From the NCBI GenBank assembly GCA_039707465.1, contig CM077646.1, positions 78,392,715 to 78,456,714 of the forward strand: a DNA stretch of 64,000 bases. The letters run 5' to 3'. The notes under the pieces are model-generated. The model worked only from the letters and a program-made list of their open reading frames with translations, had not been told where the DNA came from and did no database searches. The stretch's first letter is position 1. Every line of letters begins with the position of its first letter. This DNA comes from Rhabdophis nuchalis. Its lineage: Eukaryota; Chordata; Lepidosauria; Squamata; Natricidae. The position numbers were made by a program, and so were the translations under genes. Below are positions 11,945 through 23,790 of the stretch, piece after piece.

Positions 11945-12058
11945 ATTCTGTATTTATTGTTTTTTACATTTTATTCCTTTCCTGTGCACCGCCCTGAGTC
12001 CCTATGGGAGATAGGTGCAGTATATAAATTTGATAAATAAAAAATAAAAATAAAAAAT
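11945..12058 (+). mobile_element. CR1/L3 3' end fragment
   Basis: Contains the family motif cctgtgcaccgccctgagtc and a stretch like gcagtatataaatttgataa, ending in an AAAAT-rich tail. It follows the copy at 11170-11857 directly, so it is a second, very short insertion. Confidence 0.8.
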
Positions 12059-12349
12059 GCATGGTAGCAATCCAGAACACCAGAAAAAGGAAACAGACCA
12101 CCTATATAGTATCTTCCAACAAAATGTTATTAGTAAGTGTCTGACTAGTCAACCCCACGATAGCACAACCAAACCATGTTATGAAAAGGTAATACTACCG
12201 TACATCAACAACATCTGAGAAACAACCAACTGGCTATTTCCACCATATGCCATCACTTTAACACACAAACCAACTAAAGCTTCCCTAAACATCTTAAGTA
12301 AACCAAAAGACCTAGTAGCTCAAGAAGAAAAAACAAGAGTTTTCTAAAA

Positions 12350-12499
12350 CAGTGGCACACAACCTTTTGGGCACCAGAGACCAGTTCCAAGAAGAGAGGG
12401 TTTTTGTGTGGAGGGTGTGTGGTTTTGCATGCTGCCTGCATCCCATGGATGGGACTTTCACCAGGTGCTGGTCCACAGACTGGGGGTTGGTGACCCCTG
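12350..12499. mobile_element. Short hAT of the same type, inside the Penelope relic
   Basis: Starts cagtggcacacaacctttt and ends gggggttggtgacccctg. The flanks (ttctaaaa / ttttacaa) are only partly alike. Confidence 0.6.
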
Positions 12500-12538
12500 T
12501 TTTACAACAAATAGTGTAAGACTGTAACAATCATTATT

Positions 12539-12744
12539 TTGCCTTGGGATTTTATACAATCTGATTTTGCCTTGGGATTTTATAGAATAGGTTTTAGTTT
12601 AATTGGGATTTTAGCACAGGGTTTATTTAATTGGTTTTTAAATTTTGTTGTTATATTTATTGTTGTTGTTTATATATTGCTTTTATGCTACCTGTGCACC
12701 GCCCCGAGTCCCCATGGGGAGAGGGGGCGGTCTAGAAATAATAA

Positions 12745-12796
<52 letters not shown>
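12539..12796 (+). mobile_element. CR1/L3 3' UTR fragment with (ATT)n tail
   Basis: Holds ctgtgcaccgccccgagtcc and gggggcggtctagaaataat and ends in about 16 ATT units (12746-12794). A near-perfect 28-bp tandem duplication (tgccttgggattttata) lies at its 5' side, 12538-12593. Confidence 0.85.
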
Positions 12797-12800
<4 letters not shown>

Positions 12801-13271
12801 AAGAAAGAGGCAGAAGACTAACAGAACATATCCATGAATAGCAACTAGTGTTTAGAAGACACAAGGAAAACTCATTAATTGCACAACACATAGACAAACT
12901 AAATTATAATTTCAAATGGGAAATTGAGCATCCTAGACCAAACTGAATAAAAAAAACACTAGGGAATTCCTAGAAGCTTGGCATTCAGACAGTTCAAGCA
13001 TCAACAGGCAGATAGAGATAAACCATGTTTGCACACACTGTATTTTGTATACACATTTTGTCTATTCAAAACAGATAATAAAAAACTATAAAGGAAACAA
13101 AGATAAGAAATCCTATTTGCCCACAATGAACACCCAGATAAGTAGGGATTAAAACCAGGAGTAACACCAGACAAAGACTCAAGCAAGAAAACAACCGCCT
13201 GTCAAGAAAGCATACACTCTTACCAACATTGACAGGACAACTCATTGTACAAGAGAGCAAATCCCACTCCC

Positions 13272-13322
13272 TTGTAGCATTGATGATGCTACCTACTTGG
13301 GTACCAAAATGTTTGCAAGAAA
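13272..13322 (+). ncRNA. Degenerate hammerhead-ribozyme-like motif of the Penelope-like element
   Basis: The order tgatga (13281-13286), a stem-loop with ctacc opposite gggta (about 13290-13303), then a decayed GAAA box (caaaa, 13305-13309) follows the hammerhead core. Penelope-like elements are known to carry such ribozymes in their terminal repeats. Here CUGAUGA has become UUGAUGA and GAAAC is lost, so it should be inactive. Confidence 0.5.
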
Positions 13323-13582
13323 ACAACGAAGCTTAGAGAGCACCAAGGGCTCCATAGTTCAACTCTACAAATACACTCTTCTATTGATGAATGGTGTATA
13401 TTGTATGAATATCAGTGGATTAAGGTGGATCTGAGTCAGTATGGGTTTTTTCCCTTGTTCATTCTGATAAGTCAGTCAGTATAAAAAATGGTTACATATT
13501 CCTTCTGATTTTTCTTTTGTTGTAATTTGCAAGGAGCATCATAAGGCTTTCATTTTTTTTCCTTATATCAGCTTGCCGAGCT

Positions 13583-13758
13583 CAGCAAGGTGGGTTGCTG
13601 CCAGTTGGACCCGGATCAACCGAACCGGTAGTAGCGGTGGCAGGAGGCTCCGCCCACCCATCCGGACGCTTCTGTGCATGCACATAAGCTTCTGTGCATG
13701 TGCAGAAGCGTTGCACACGCCCAAACCGGTAGTAAAAAAAATTAGCAACCCACCTCTG
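13583..13758. mobile_element. hAT-like MITE, 176 bp
   Basis: Ends cagcaaggtgggttgct and agcaacccacctctg, with 8-bp flanks gccgagct / gctgagct (7 of 8). The inside has accggtagtagcggtgg and aaaccggtagtaaaaaaaat as in the copy at 1533-1703. Confidence 0.72.
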
Positions 13759-14529
13759 GCTGAGCTGCAGTTGGTGTTTGCATCTTGCAGCCTCATGGTT
13801 CCAATGCGTCTCAGAAAGCAATTTCATCGCTGTACTTTAATTGAACTCAAACTTACTGACAGTGTGGGAGGACAGAGGGCATTTACTAAACCATATAATC
13901 CAGTCTGCTTATTTTGCATAGGGCTCTTGGGCCTCATTATTCCGGTCATACTAATTTTCTTTCCCAGGAAAGAGTGAGTTACAGTTAAAATTCACATTGC
14001 ATTTTAAGAGCACCCACTCAAACAATGTCCTTCTTTTTCGGTTACCTTTTGTTTTCTACTGCAGACAGCCCATGGTGGGGCTCTTTTCCCATCCTTTTTG
14101 CCTTAAGGCTTCAAGACGCACTGAGTGGAGCCATGCTGTCTTCATTTTGTCATAGTTTTGTGGCTCAGTATATAATGTCAGCTTTTGTTTCCTAAGTATG
14201 TGCCTTGAACTTCAATAAACATTTAAACGATCCATTCTTTAGAACTCCTGGAAGCATCTAGTGTGTATGTCTGTTTCCCTCCCCATTATTGGACAATTGA
14301 AAAAGAATTCTTAGCTGTTGATGCTTGCCTGGACTAGCATCTCTGACAGCTCGCCTTCTTCACTGCTGAAAATAAGGAGTGTGCGTTAGTCAAAATTCGG
14401 AAGGTTCTTCGGTGTTTTATTATCGTTTTGTCCCTCTGTATCAGCATGAGATGTCTTGAAAAATATTTGAGACAGTAATTGTCAGCTAATTAATTGTATG
14501 TGGTTTGTTATTGTCAGCTGAGGGAGTAC

Positions 14530-14925
14530 AGGTAGCTCTCAACTTACAACCATTCATTTAGCTACTGTTTGAAGTCGCAACAGCACTGAAAAAAAGTGAC
14601 TTACAATCAATCCTTGCACTTATGACCGTTGCAACATCCCCACAGTGATCGCAATTCGAGGACTTGGAAACTGGGATATAGTTACAATGGTTGCAATGTT
14701 CTGGGGTCTTGGGTTCACCATTTGCAACTTTCCCCGCTGGCTTCTGACAAGCAAAGTCAATTGGGGAAGCCAGATTTCCTTAATGACCAATAATTCACTT
14801 AACATCTGCTTGCTTGTTAAGCTTGTGATTTGCTGAACAGCCATGGTAGAAGAAGTCATAAAATCAGCCATGACTTAGTTAACAACTGCCTTGCTAGGCA
14901 ACAGAAATTCTGTTCCCAATTGTGG
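14530..14925 (+). mobile_element. MITE (same family)
   Basis: Starts caggtagctctcaacttaca and ends near ctgttcccaattgtggcc. Contains gcttctgacaagcaaagtca. Confidence 0.85.
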
Positions 14926-15062
14926 CCTGCATGCTATAGATTGTATCTGTACAATGTTTTAATCTGTTTAATTTTATCAATTTAATGTGATTTTATTTTA
15001 CTTTTTTACTTTTAATTGGGAAAATGGGACGCTATATGTATGTTTTAAATCAATAAAATAAA
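14926..15062 (+). mobile_element. Old LINE 3' tail-like sequence
   Basis: tttaatctgtttaattttat then gggacgctatatgtatgttt and caataaaataaatag resembles decayed CR1/L2 3' ends. Confidence 0.4.
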
Positions 15063-15198
15063 TAGAAATGCACCATCAATGTGCTTCTGTATTCTTCATG
15101 GTGACAAACTATTTGGAAGGCCTGTGGCAAAACCTACAGAGGAGAATAGTTTTGCCTGAGAGGTGTAGTAGATTTTTAAGTGTGGTGAATGGGAAGGT

Positions 15199-15256
15199 AG
15201 AACCTCCCGTCCACATAATTAGAATCGACGTTCAGTTAAGTACCAATGTTCGTTTC
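15199..15256 (+). repeat. Solo DIRS inverted-repeat remnant
   Basis: acctcccgtccacataatta then gaatcgacgttcagttaagt and accaatgttcgt match 8763-8820 at roughly four bases in five. No recombinase sequence is visible next to it. Confidence 0.65.
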
Positions 15257-15821
15257 TCTTTTCCTGCCACCTTCATTTAATGAGGTGTCTTATCTTGTGT
15301 GGTGTGCAGAAAGCTCTCATTCTTTCTGTGATTGTAGCGATAACTTCTTGAAAGACTTTGAGGGCTTTATCAGATTTCATCTCTCAATGCATGTGCACAG
15401 ACCAGTCTTTCCACATAACAGATTCTTTTTCCAATCCTGCTCTTGTATTTCTATCAGCTGTGTTCTGTTTTTTTTTTGTGACTTAGTGTCTTCAACTTTA
15501 GCAGAGTGGATTAGTATACTTTTTTTTTTTTTTTTTACAAAACTGCATTTGAACAGAAAAATATGTGAGTTAGAATCTTTATGTTGATCTTCAAAAACCT
15601 TGGGATAGTTTTGAAGAAGATTTCCCCTCACTTGTTTCACCCTGATGGCACACTGACTAAGAAGGTGTGTTGATCTTGAAATTAAATGTGCTAATATGTA
15701 TTTGTTGGCTTTGCAAAACAATTTAAAACTGAATTTTATAATGATTATTTTGAGAGGTGGTTTTTTTTGCTCATTTGATGAGTATATATTATGTACCAAT
15801 CACTCTAAACTTTCTTAATAC

Positions 15822-16187
15822 AGGTAGTCCTCAATTTACGATCACAATTGAGCCCAAAATTTATGCTGCTAAGTGAAAAAATTGTTAAGTGAGTTTTACC
15901 TCACATTTTAAGGCGAATCATTGCATTGTTAAACTAGTAACACCGATGTTAAGTGAATCTGGTTTTCCCATTGACTTCACTTCAACAAAAGATGATCACA
16001 TAACCTTGGAATGCCACAACCTTCATAAATATCAACCGGTTGCCATGCGTCCAAAATTCGATCAGATGACCATGGGGAAGCGGCAGTGGTCATAAGTGTA
16101 GAAAATGATCATAAGTCACTTTTTTCAGTGCCGTTGTAACTTTAAACAGTCATTAAATGAGCAGTTGTAAGTTGAGAATTACCTCTA
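15822..16187 (-). mobile_element. MITE (same family), reverse
   Basis: Both inverted ends are visible (acaggtagtcctcaatttac; gttgtaagttgagaattacc). Internal order (cataagtcacttttttcag near the right end) shows reverse orientation. Confidence 0.85.
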
Positions 16188-16434
16188 TTACCTCTTCTAG
16201 AAAAGGTCGGTGCTGACCTGCCTCACCATATTGCACCCTGCATGTGTTCAACTGCAACTTGCATTGTGTGCAGCCATGACAAGAGTTGTAACTTTATGTG
16301 TTTCTATAGGCAAAATATCTGACAGCCTTGCTGCAAGAACGGCTTGATTGGAAATTCTAGACTTTCTATGCTTTAATGTACTATAAGTTATAATCCTGGC
16401 CATTTGTGTTTTTTACTTCTTCTCTTCTTTATAC

Positions 16435-16520
16435 CATTCTTTTTCTTCTTTTATACCATAGTTGCCCAGAGTCACTTGCTGAATGAAATGTACGACATAT
16501 TAATTTAAGAAATAAAATAA
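16435..16520 (+). mobile_element. Old LINE 3' tail-like sequence
   Basis: gttgcccagagtcacttgct then attaatttaagaaataaaat is a CR1/L2-type end. A similar piece lies at 25636-25715 (gttgcccagtatcacttgct). Confidence 0.5.
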
Positions 16521-18077
16521 GCGAATGAGAGTATATCAGCCTTCTTATTTCCGGGAATTGCCAGAAGACTTTTGCCGTGCATTTTCCAGTTCCTACTGAC
16601 AGCCTTAGTTTCTGGATTCAGTCTTTCGGTCTCTAGCAGCTCATGCAGTTCATCTTAAGAATGCTTTTCACTTATTTTGCAGTGAACATTTTGCTCTTTT
16701 GGAAGTGGTCTTTTTGCTTCTGAGACAAAAACTTTGCCCCAAACATCCCAGAAATAATGCCTTCCTCTGTACAACTCAAAGAGAGCTACTATTGAGGATG
16801 TATTAATTGATTGGGTTTAAAGCAAGTATTTATATACTGTAGTTAGGTGGCATAACATCCTTTCCTGTGAAGCCTATGGAAAACTCTTGCTATCTGTTGC
16901 TTGTTTTGGGGAGGAACGAAACCTTTCAGTTTTTAGTTGCAATAAAGCACTTCATTTGCTTTTACCTTCTCTCCTGTTAAAAAAAACAACAACCCTTCCC
17001 TTTACATCTCTTGGCTTCAGGAATCCAGAATTGTTCCCAATGGGGTTTGACAACTTCTCTTGTCTTGCCTTCACTTGATTTGCATGCTGATGAATGAAGA
17101 GTTTGTGCCTGAAGGGAGATGGTGATGTATATGCAAAACAGCCAGCAGTTGTTCCTAAAGAATGCAGGTTTATTTTTCTCCTTGTGATGTGTATTCTTTG
17201 ACTTGCATAGATGGGAGAGGGAGAAGGGTCTCATGCTGATACTGTAGCAGTGTTTTAAGTAGGCCACTTGATTTGTCTTTCAACTGTAATATTTGATAAC
17301 TCAGAAATATACTCTGCACAAAAGCTCTACGTTCCTGCCTGCCTGCAATTTCTGATGCAGTTAAGGAGTAATCTTTTTTTAAAAAAAATAGTGCTAAATT
17401 AATCTTAAATTCTTCAAGCCACATAGGACCACGAATTCCTAATTTTCTTAAAAGTGCTTTTTGTTGACTAATCCAGTAGTAAAAGGGTGGTCTTCAGCAA
17501 ATTACTATATAAGTAGATTCCTTTATTAAGTAAAGCTATCTAAAGACTCTTTTTCGTGCAAGCAAAAATCTGTGTCCTTACTAGATTTTTCACTGGGATT
17601 TTTGACAACTTTGTGTTTTTGCAAGCTTAGAGAAAGGAAGATTTGCACAATAAGAGTTTATTGTTTCTTTGTTTATTAAATTTTTATGCCACCCATCTCC
17701 CCTACAAGGTGACTCTGGGCAGGTTACTTTAACTAGAGAAGTGCAGACCTCTGTCCATGAACTGCTGCTGTCTGTCTGGAACAAGCAATATTGGATGGTC
17801 TATGTTGCCATCAAAACATGCATGTCTTGGTTGGGTATGAGCTCAGTATGCATGCTGTGTCTAGGCATGGAGCCAAAATATGTGTTTGATCCATGCAGAA
17901 GTGTTTTGGAGGGGAGAGAGAGAGAACAGGAAAAATGGCAGTGGTTGCTAAGAGAAGACTGGGAAGGAAAGGCGCTGAGAATATTTGGAGTGTGGGTGAG
18001 CAGGGCAATTGGATGTGCTACATTTGAATTCCAGGGCAGCAGTAACTAAAGGGAAATACAAATAGGTGAGTATTGGG
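16521..18077. other. Unique intron sequence
   Basis: A short LINE-tail-like piece at about 17676-17725 (tttatgccacccatctcccc) is the only hint of a repeat. The spans 13767-14529 and 16188-16434 also hold nothing I can name. Confidence 0.55.
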
Positions 18078-18078
18078 A

Positions 18079-18132
<54 letters not shown>

Positions 18133-18645
18133 TTTTCATGTATTTCTATACTGCCCTCTCTCCCTGACGGGACTCAGGGCGGTGCACAGGGATAATAAAA
18201 ATAATACAATAATAAATACAATCAAAATAATTAAAAATGAATTAAATCGAATTTTGTAAACCCGTGCTAAAAGACATAATTAAAACCCAGACTAAGATCA
18301 GCCATAACAGCTATGCCAGGCCGGCCGCATGAAAAAAGTATGTTTTTAATGCCCGACGAAAGAGGCATTAAGTGATTGTACGGAGGTCGGGGGGCAGGTC
18401 ATTTTAGAGGGCGGGGCCTGCCACAGAGAAGGCTCTTCCCCTGGGAGTCGCCAGCCGGCATTGTCCGGCGGACGGCACCCTAAGGAGGCCCTCCCTGTGG
18501 GAGCGGACAGGTCGACTGGAGGTGTGTGGTAGGAGGCGGTCCTGCAAGTAACCAGGTCCCATGCCATGGAGCGCTTTGAAGATGGTCACTAGTATCTTGA
18601 AGCGCACCCGGAAGGCCACAGGCAGCCAGTGCAGCTCGCTTTAGG
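18078..18645 (-). mobile_element. 5'-truncated CR1/L3 copy, (TTTA)n tail
   Basis: A perfect (ATTT)n run (about 18082-18134) is followed by the complement of the 3' UTR (gactcagggcggtgcacagg). The ORF2 C-terminus follows in two frames: an RVRFKILVTIFKALHGMGPGYL frame at 18619-18404, then a shift near 18410. It is truncated at about 18645. Confidence 0.88.
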
Positions 18646-19201
18646 GGAGGGAGGGCAGTCCACTACTACCTTTCACATATATATAGCTGGCCTGGCCATC
18701 TTTTTCAGAACTTTCTAACCCCCATCCCTCAATCTTCCTTTAACCAACATTGCCACTATACTTGAAGATTGTGGCTCGGAAATACAGGACTAGGAAGGTT
18801 GGCTGGCAGGCTAGCACCCATGTTGAAACGGAGGATTTGTTCTCCTTGTTTTATGACATATTTTTGGAAATGCTTTCAGGTTCATTCATGAATAACCAAA
18901 ATGTTGTGGCCATTCATTTTGGTTTTAGCGCTTCAAGTAAATGTGATTTTTAATGTGATTATATCTCAGTATTTTATATTTAATCACTCAGATTTTGCTT
19001 ATCTGGTTTAATTTTTGTGAAAGGTGGTAGCTGGCCTTTATTTATGCTAGAGCAGGGTGATCAACATTGGGGAATGAGGGTTGAGATGTGTGATATGACA
19101 TTGTTACCCCACATTGCTGATTATGCAATTTTTCCTGATGCAAACTGATCAAAACTGATGCTGCAGTTTCAATAAAACTAAACATTACTTCATATAAACT
19201 G

Positions 19202-19440
19202 CTGGAGCTGTCGTGCCACAGTGGTTAGAATGAAGTACTGCAGGTTAATTCTGCTGACTCCTGGCTGCCTGCAGTTTGCCAGTTCAAGTTTCACTGGCTC
19301 AAGGTTGACCCATCCTTCTGAGGTTGATAAAATGAGGACCCAGATTGTTGGGGGCAATATGCTGACTCTGTAAACTGCTTAGAGAGGGCTGTAAAGCACT
19401 GTGAAGCAGTATATAAGTCTAAGTGCTATTGCTATTGATA
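19202..19440 (+). mobile_element. Sauria-type SINE with BovB-like 3' tail
   Basis: A tRNA-like head (gtgccacagtggttagaatg; agttcaagtttcactggct) is followed by aaaatgaggacccagattgt and the BovB-like tail aaactgcttagagagggctg ... agtctaagtgctattgctat. SINEs of this form are mobilised by BovB LINEs in squamates. Confidence 0.85.
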
Positions 19441-21636
19441 TCAGGCACTAAAAATCAGGAACAAATGAGTAAAAGTGTATTCCATTCTAGCTCTCTAGAA
19501 GAATCTGAACTACTAATGGTCAAGGCACAGTGGCAATAGATTACAACCAATGGAATTCAAGGAGGGCTGGATTTAGAACTCTTGTGGGTGCAAAGGGACT
19601 CTAAACTGATGATGCGTTTGACCCTTCCCTCGGGCTCAGCCTGTCATCTCCTACATGTGCTGTGCAAGTCAAATACTTCAAACTTCCTGAAAAACCCACA
19701 CAACTGAAAGCAGTCTTTTGCTTTTGAATGGCATGTTTGTTCCACTTAGTACCCAGAATTCTTGGCCATCATGGTACACATTCTTCAAAGGACTCTGGTG
19801 GATGGGATTAGATAATATGGCTTTTGCACAATGTAACAACTATTTGGAAGAAATGCTTTAGGTTTGGTGTGAACACAGCACTATTCTGGAGAAAAAAATA
19901 TCATTGATTTAATTTTATTTTCTTGAGGATGGTCCAAAGTTCTCATTCTAAAAATTTTAACAGATCTACTGAATAATACCCACGAACTTCTTCTCTGCTA
20001 CCTGATTACACCATGTTATTGGTACACTTATTCCATTAATAACTGGGTAAACAAGAATTCATTAATTATGAAAGGTTTGCTTGTATTTTTTGTATTGTTG
20101 ATAGTATTTTTAAATGTGTACAAGCAGTGATGCCATACAATCAGAATGATTAAACAATAAAATATAATTTCAGATTAAGAAAAGGACACCATATTTCAAG
20201 AGAATATTCCTATTAAACACTTAACAAGTCTCTAAAATTGTGTTACTGAATAGGAAAATTAATCAAATTAAACTGATCATCTATCAAGTGTGATAAGAAT
20301 GTTCAAATGAAATTACTCTGATAATGGGATAGAAGCATACCTTTCAGGAAACTTTCTAACAGTTGAGAGAAAAAATAGTATAAAAAAAGGAGGAGCACAA
20401 TATAATAGTAATAAATAGTAATAAAAGCAGTTTTGCTGATCAAGGAAACAGCTTTCCCTCCAGATTTGCTTTGTGGCATGGTCATGCAAACAATCTGATT
20501 GTGATACTGTTATTCTGATACTGCATGATTATTGAAGAAATTGCAATCCTTTTGTCAAGAAGAATTTGGAATTTGGAGCAAATGAGATGTAATTGCATGC
20601 CAAGCCCCTCTTGATTTTGTGATTCCCTGCCAGAGAACAGATTGTGGGACTTCTCTCCAGGATTTCTTTTGTGTGGAACATGTTGAAGTGTGAAGATGGT
20701 TCCCAATGCAAAGGGACAGCCTGGTTGATGGTGGGGAGGGCAGAGAAGCAGTTTTTGGAAGATATCTAGAAAGATGGCAAGAAGACACATGCCTTTTGGG
20801 TGAGTTGCAAATCAAGCTTTAAAAAGAGTTAGCCTTACATTGCTTTAGCTGTAAGGATATTGGTTACAGTGGTGTCAGTTACTTAGACTGAGAAGTTGAA
20901 AAGTCATCCAGAAGGAGGCATTAGATATCAGCGTTCATATGGTTGCCAAAAACCAGCACGGATGTGTCAAAATTTCACCAGCAGTCAAAATTGACTTGAA
21001 GGATGCTTTTATTTTTTTGTGATTGGTGCTTTAAAAAGCTATATTGAAAAGAGATTTCTTTTGTTTTTAAGTGCTGTGGATCAGATGGGTCGGTTGTACA
21101 AAAGCAGTGTTGCACTGTTGTGCTGAAAGCTCCTCCCCTTTTGCATTTGCATCGTGACATTAGCCATCTGTCCAAAAGGAATGGAGCTTATGGGACAACT
21201 GGACAATATAAATTTCATCCAAATGATGAAAGCAGGCAGGAGCCTTTGAATAACCCTGCGTGCAACCTTCAGAAATGATTTGGAAGGAGAGCTTTGGAGC
21301 TCAAATAAGCTTAGCAAATCTCTGTTAGTCATTAAAGTAGCCTAACTTTTTTTAAAACCTTTAAAAAGGGGTACTATTAGTTTGAGACCAAGATTTGTTA
21401 TTAATATGTGGATTTTCTAAGTCAGGGGCATCTTTTTCCCTGTTTGGTGTATAGTGGCAGCTACTTAATGAAATGTAACAAAGGGCTTTGCTTCAGAGAG
21501 ATTTGAAGCACTTCTTCCAGATATTTTTGAAGTATACAAAGGCACATTGTTTTTATATAGTTGTACCCAAAGTAACTACATTTAGTAACATCCAGTTATG
21601 GAATACAGTTTGCAAAGAGGTATTCTTGAGAATTAT
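19441..21636. other. Unique intron sequence
   Basis: No repeats or exons recognised. The spans 18646-19201 and 22377-23029 are similar. Confidence 0.6.
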
Positions 21637-21720
<84 letters not shown>

Positions 21721-21965
21721 GATTTGTAGACCTTATAGAAGGGACTTGGGGCGGTGCACAGGACTTTAAAAAACATATCTATAAATACAACAATACAATA
21801 TTTAAAATCAAATTAAATAATTAATTTACCCTGTGCTAAAATTTTAAAATTTTAAAACCTTTAAAACCCTTAATACTATTCCCTACAATCCCTATTAAAA
21901 CAAACTCAATTTATACTACAGGCTAAGGTAGGATAGCTTAGGCCAGGCCGGCCTGACCTACTTGG
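21637..21965 (-). mobile_element. CR1/L3 3' UTR fragment with a long (TTTC)n tail
   Basis: About 21 CTTT/TTTC units at 21637-21720 adjoin the complement of the L3 3' UTR (gggacttggggcggtgcaca). It is truncated just inside the coding end (ggccaggccggcctgac). Confidence 0.88.
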
Positions 21966-22028
21966 TACAAAGTAATGCCCATTTTATTTTCTTAGATCTT
22001 TTCATTCCTGAAACTTAATTGCATTTTT

Positions 22029-22376
22029 AAGATAAAGGTAAAGGTTCCCCTTGCACATATGTGCTAGTCATTCCTGCCTCCAGGGGGCAGTGGTCATCTC
22101 TGTTTCAAAGCTGAAGAGCCAGCACTGTCGGAAGACATCTCCGTGGTCATGTGGCCAGCATGACTAAACACCAAAGGCGTTGTTCCCTCCCACCAAAGGT
22201 GGTTCCTATTTTTCTACTTGCATTTTTGCATGATTTCAAACTGACAGGTTGGCAGAAGCTGGGGCAAGTAAGGGGAGCTCACTCCGTTACGCAGGGCTTG
22301 GCATTCAAACTGCCGAACTGCTGCCCTTTCTGATCGACAAGCTCAGCATCTTAGCAGCTAAGTCACTGCATCCCTT
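22029..22376 (-). mobile_element. tRNA-derived SINE, about 350 bp
   Basis: The complement reads a tRNA-like head (gggatgcagtgacttagctg ... gttcggcagtttgaatgcc). The + strand then shows ggttcccatttttct-like blocks, catgtggccagcatgactaa and the end aaggtaaaggttccccttgc. Confidence 0.75.
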
Positions 22377-23099
22377 AATTGCATTTTTATTTCTGTGCAA
22401 TATTTAGATTCATGGTATTATTTGGTTTATCTTCAGTTTTCTGTTGCTTTTGTATGAGTTAGGGATTTGCTTTTCTAATTGCACATTGTGTGTGAATGTA
22501 TTTGTTATGGAATAACTGATCCATTTATAAATAAAATGACAGTACTAAATTTAATTATGACTCATTTTTTTAAATCCAGATTGTAAATAAAAATGGAGCC
22601 ATCAGATATGATAAAATAACAATCTAATCTTTGCCACAAGCAATTATTAGAATTACTGTTCCACTTGGAAAATAGTATTATTTTGTTCTGGCATATTGTC
22701 AGGGAGGCTTGAATTAATAAACCTCAGGCTATCTGTGCCATTTTAATCTTTCCAGAATGCCCATGGCTACCTAAAATACAATTGTTCTGGACTTTTTATT
22801 AGTTGTGCACTCTATCAAGCAATGAGCTCTTGAGCTGAGTGTTGGGGGTCTTGGTTAAATTTAATTATCTGCTGCCTATGGTATCTGTTGCCTATGGAAA
22901 AAACAAGGAATTGGTGGAACTTGTATACATCAACAATCTTTCAGAAGAGCAACGGGAAGCTATACTTGAAATGGAGCTTTCAGTGGTAATAGAGCAGCAT
23001 GCTTTTTATTATTTACTAGCTATACCCAGCCACGCGTTGATGTGGCCCAGTCTGGTTAAATGGCCAACCAATCTGTGTATATATCTACACCTGCACACA

Positions 23100-23406
23100 T
23101 ACACACAACCACCGTATACCCCCCAACCTACCTACCAACCGTATTTCTCCCTCTCTATCTATTCCTCTATCTACCTACCTACCTGCTGTATTTCTTCCTT
23201 TCTCCCTCTACCTACCTACCTACCTACTGTATTTCTCCCTCTCTATCTATCCCTCTACCTACCTACCTACTGTATTTCTCCCTCTCTATCTATCCCTCTA
23301 CCTACCTAACTACCTACCTACTGTATTTCTCCCTCTCTATCTATCCCCCTATCTACCTACCTACCTACTGTATTTCTCCCTCTCTATCTATTCCCCTATC
23401 TACCTA
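23100..23406 (+). repeat. Compound CTAC/CTAT minisatellite
   Basis: Units of 40-60 bp built of (CTAC)n, tctatctatc and ctactgtatttctccctctc recur about six times. Confidence 0.9.
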
Positions 23407-23790
23407 CCTACTGTAATACAATAATACAATAGCAGAGTTGGAAGGGACCTTGGAGGTCATCTAGTCCAACTCCCTTCCTAGGCAGGAAGCCCTATACCAT
23501 TTCAGACAAATGGCTATCCAACATCTTCTTAAAGACTTCCAGTGTTGGGGCATTCACAACTTCTGGAGGCAAGCTGTTCCACTGGTTAATTGTTCTAACT
23601 GTCAGGAAATTCCTCCTCAGTTCTAAGTTGTTTCTCTCCTTGATTAGTTTCCACCCATTGCTTCTTGTTCTGCCCTCAGGTGCTTTGGAGAATAGCTTGA
23701 CTTCCTCTTCTTTGTGGCAACCCCTGACATATTGGAAGGCTGCTATCATGTCTCCCCTGGTCTCTCTTTTATTAAACTGTATTTCTCCCC
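23407..23790 (-). mobile_element. CR1 3' end with intact ORF2 C-terminus
   Basis: The minus-strand frame (within 23809-23492) reads ETRGDMIAAFQYVRGC, LRRNFLTVRTINQWNSLPPE and VFKKMLDSHLSEMV to a stop. The 3' UTR has ttggaagggaccttggaggt and a tail read on + as aatacaataatacaat. It is inserted at the edge of a tetranucleotide array. Confidence 0.85.

Larger units (their letters stand above)
10845..13345 (+). mobile_element. Penelope-like retroelement relic, interrupted by L3 and hAT insertions
   Basis: Penelope-like elements encode a telomerase-related reverse transcriptase plus a GIY-YIG nuclease. Visible RT blocks are RLIAEIVMQHLEKN (about 10875), a damaged motif C at 10953 (YGDIIFVIIK instead of YxDDTFVII) and KGNGNKLETLTK near 11115. 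After three L3 tails and a hAT copy, the linker (LPYINNI, THKPTKASLNILSKPKD near 12270) and the nuclease tail (LIAQHIDKLNYNFKWEIEHP near 12877; REFLEAWHSD near 12963) follow. Stops and shifts occur throughout. The 3' end carries a degenerate hammerhead-like motif. Confidence 0.8.

Noticed and set aside
12688..12897. Frame with a poly-Asn run on the minus strand
   Set aside because: The Asn run is the translation of the (ATT)n microsatellite at the L3 tail.
17669..18049. 126-codon open frame
   Set aside because: It begins in a LINE-tail-like sequence and shows no domain or conserved pattern.
23100..23406. Regular array as a CRISPR-like or satellite locus
   Set aside because: There are no unique spacers; units are simple tetranucleotides in a vertebrate genome.
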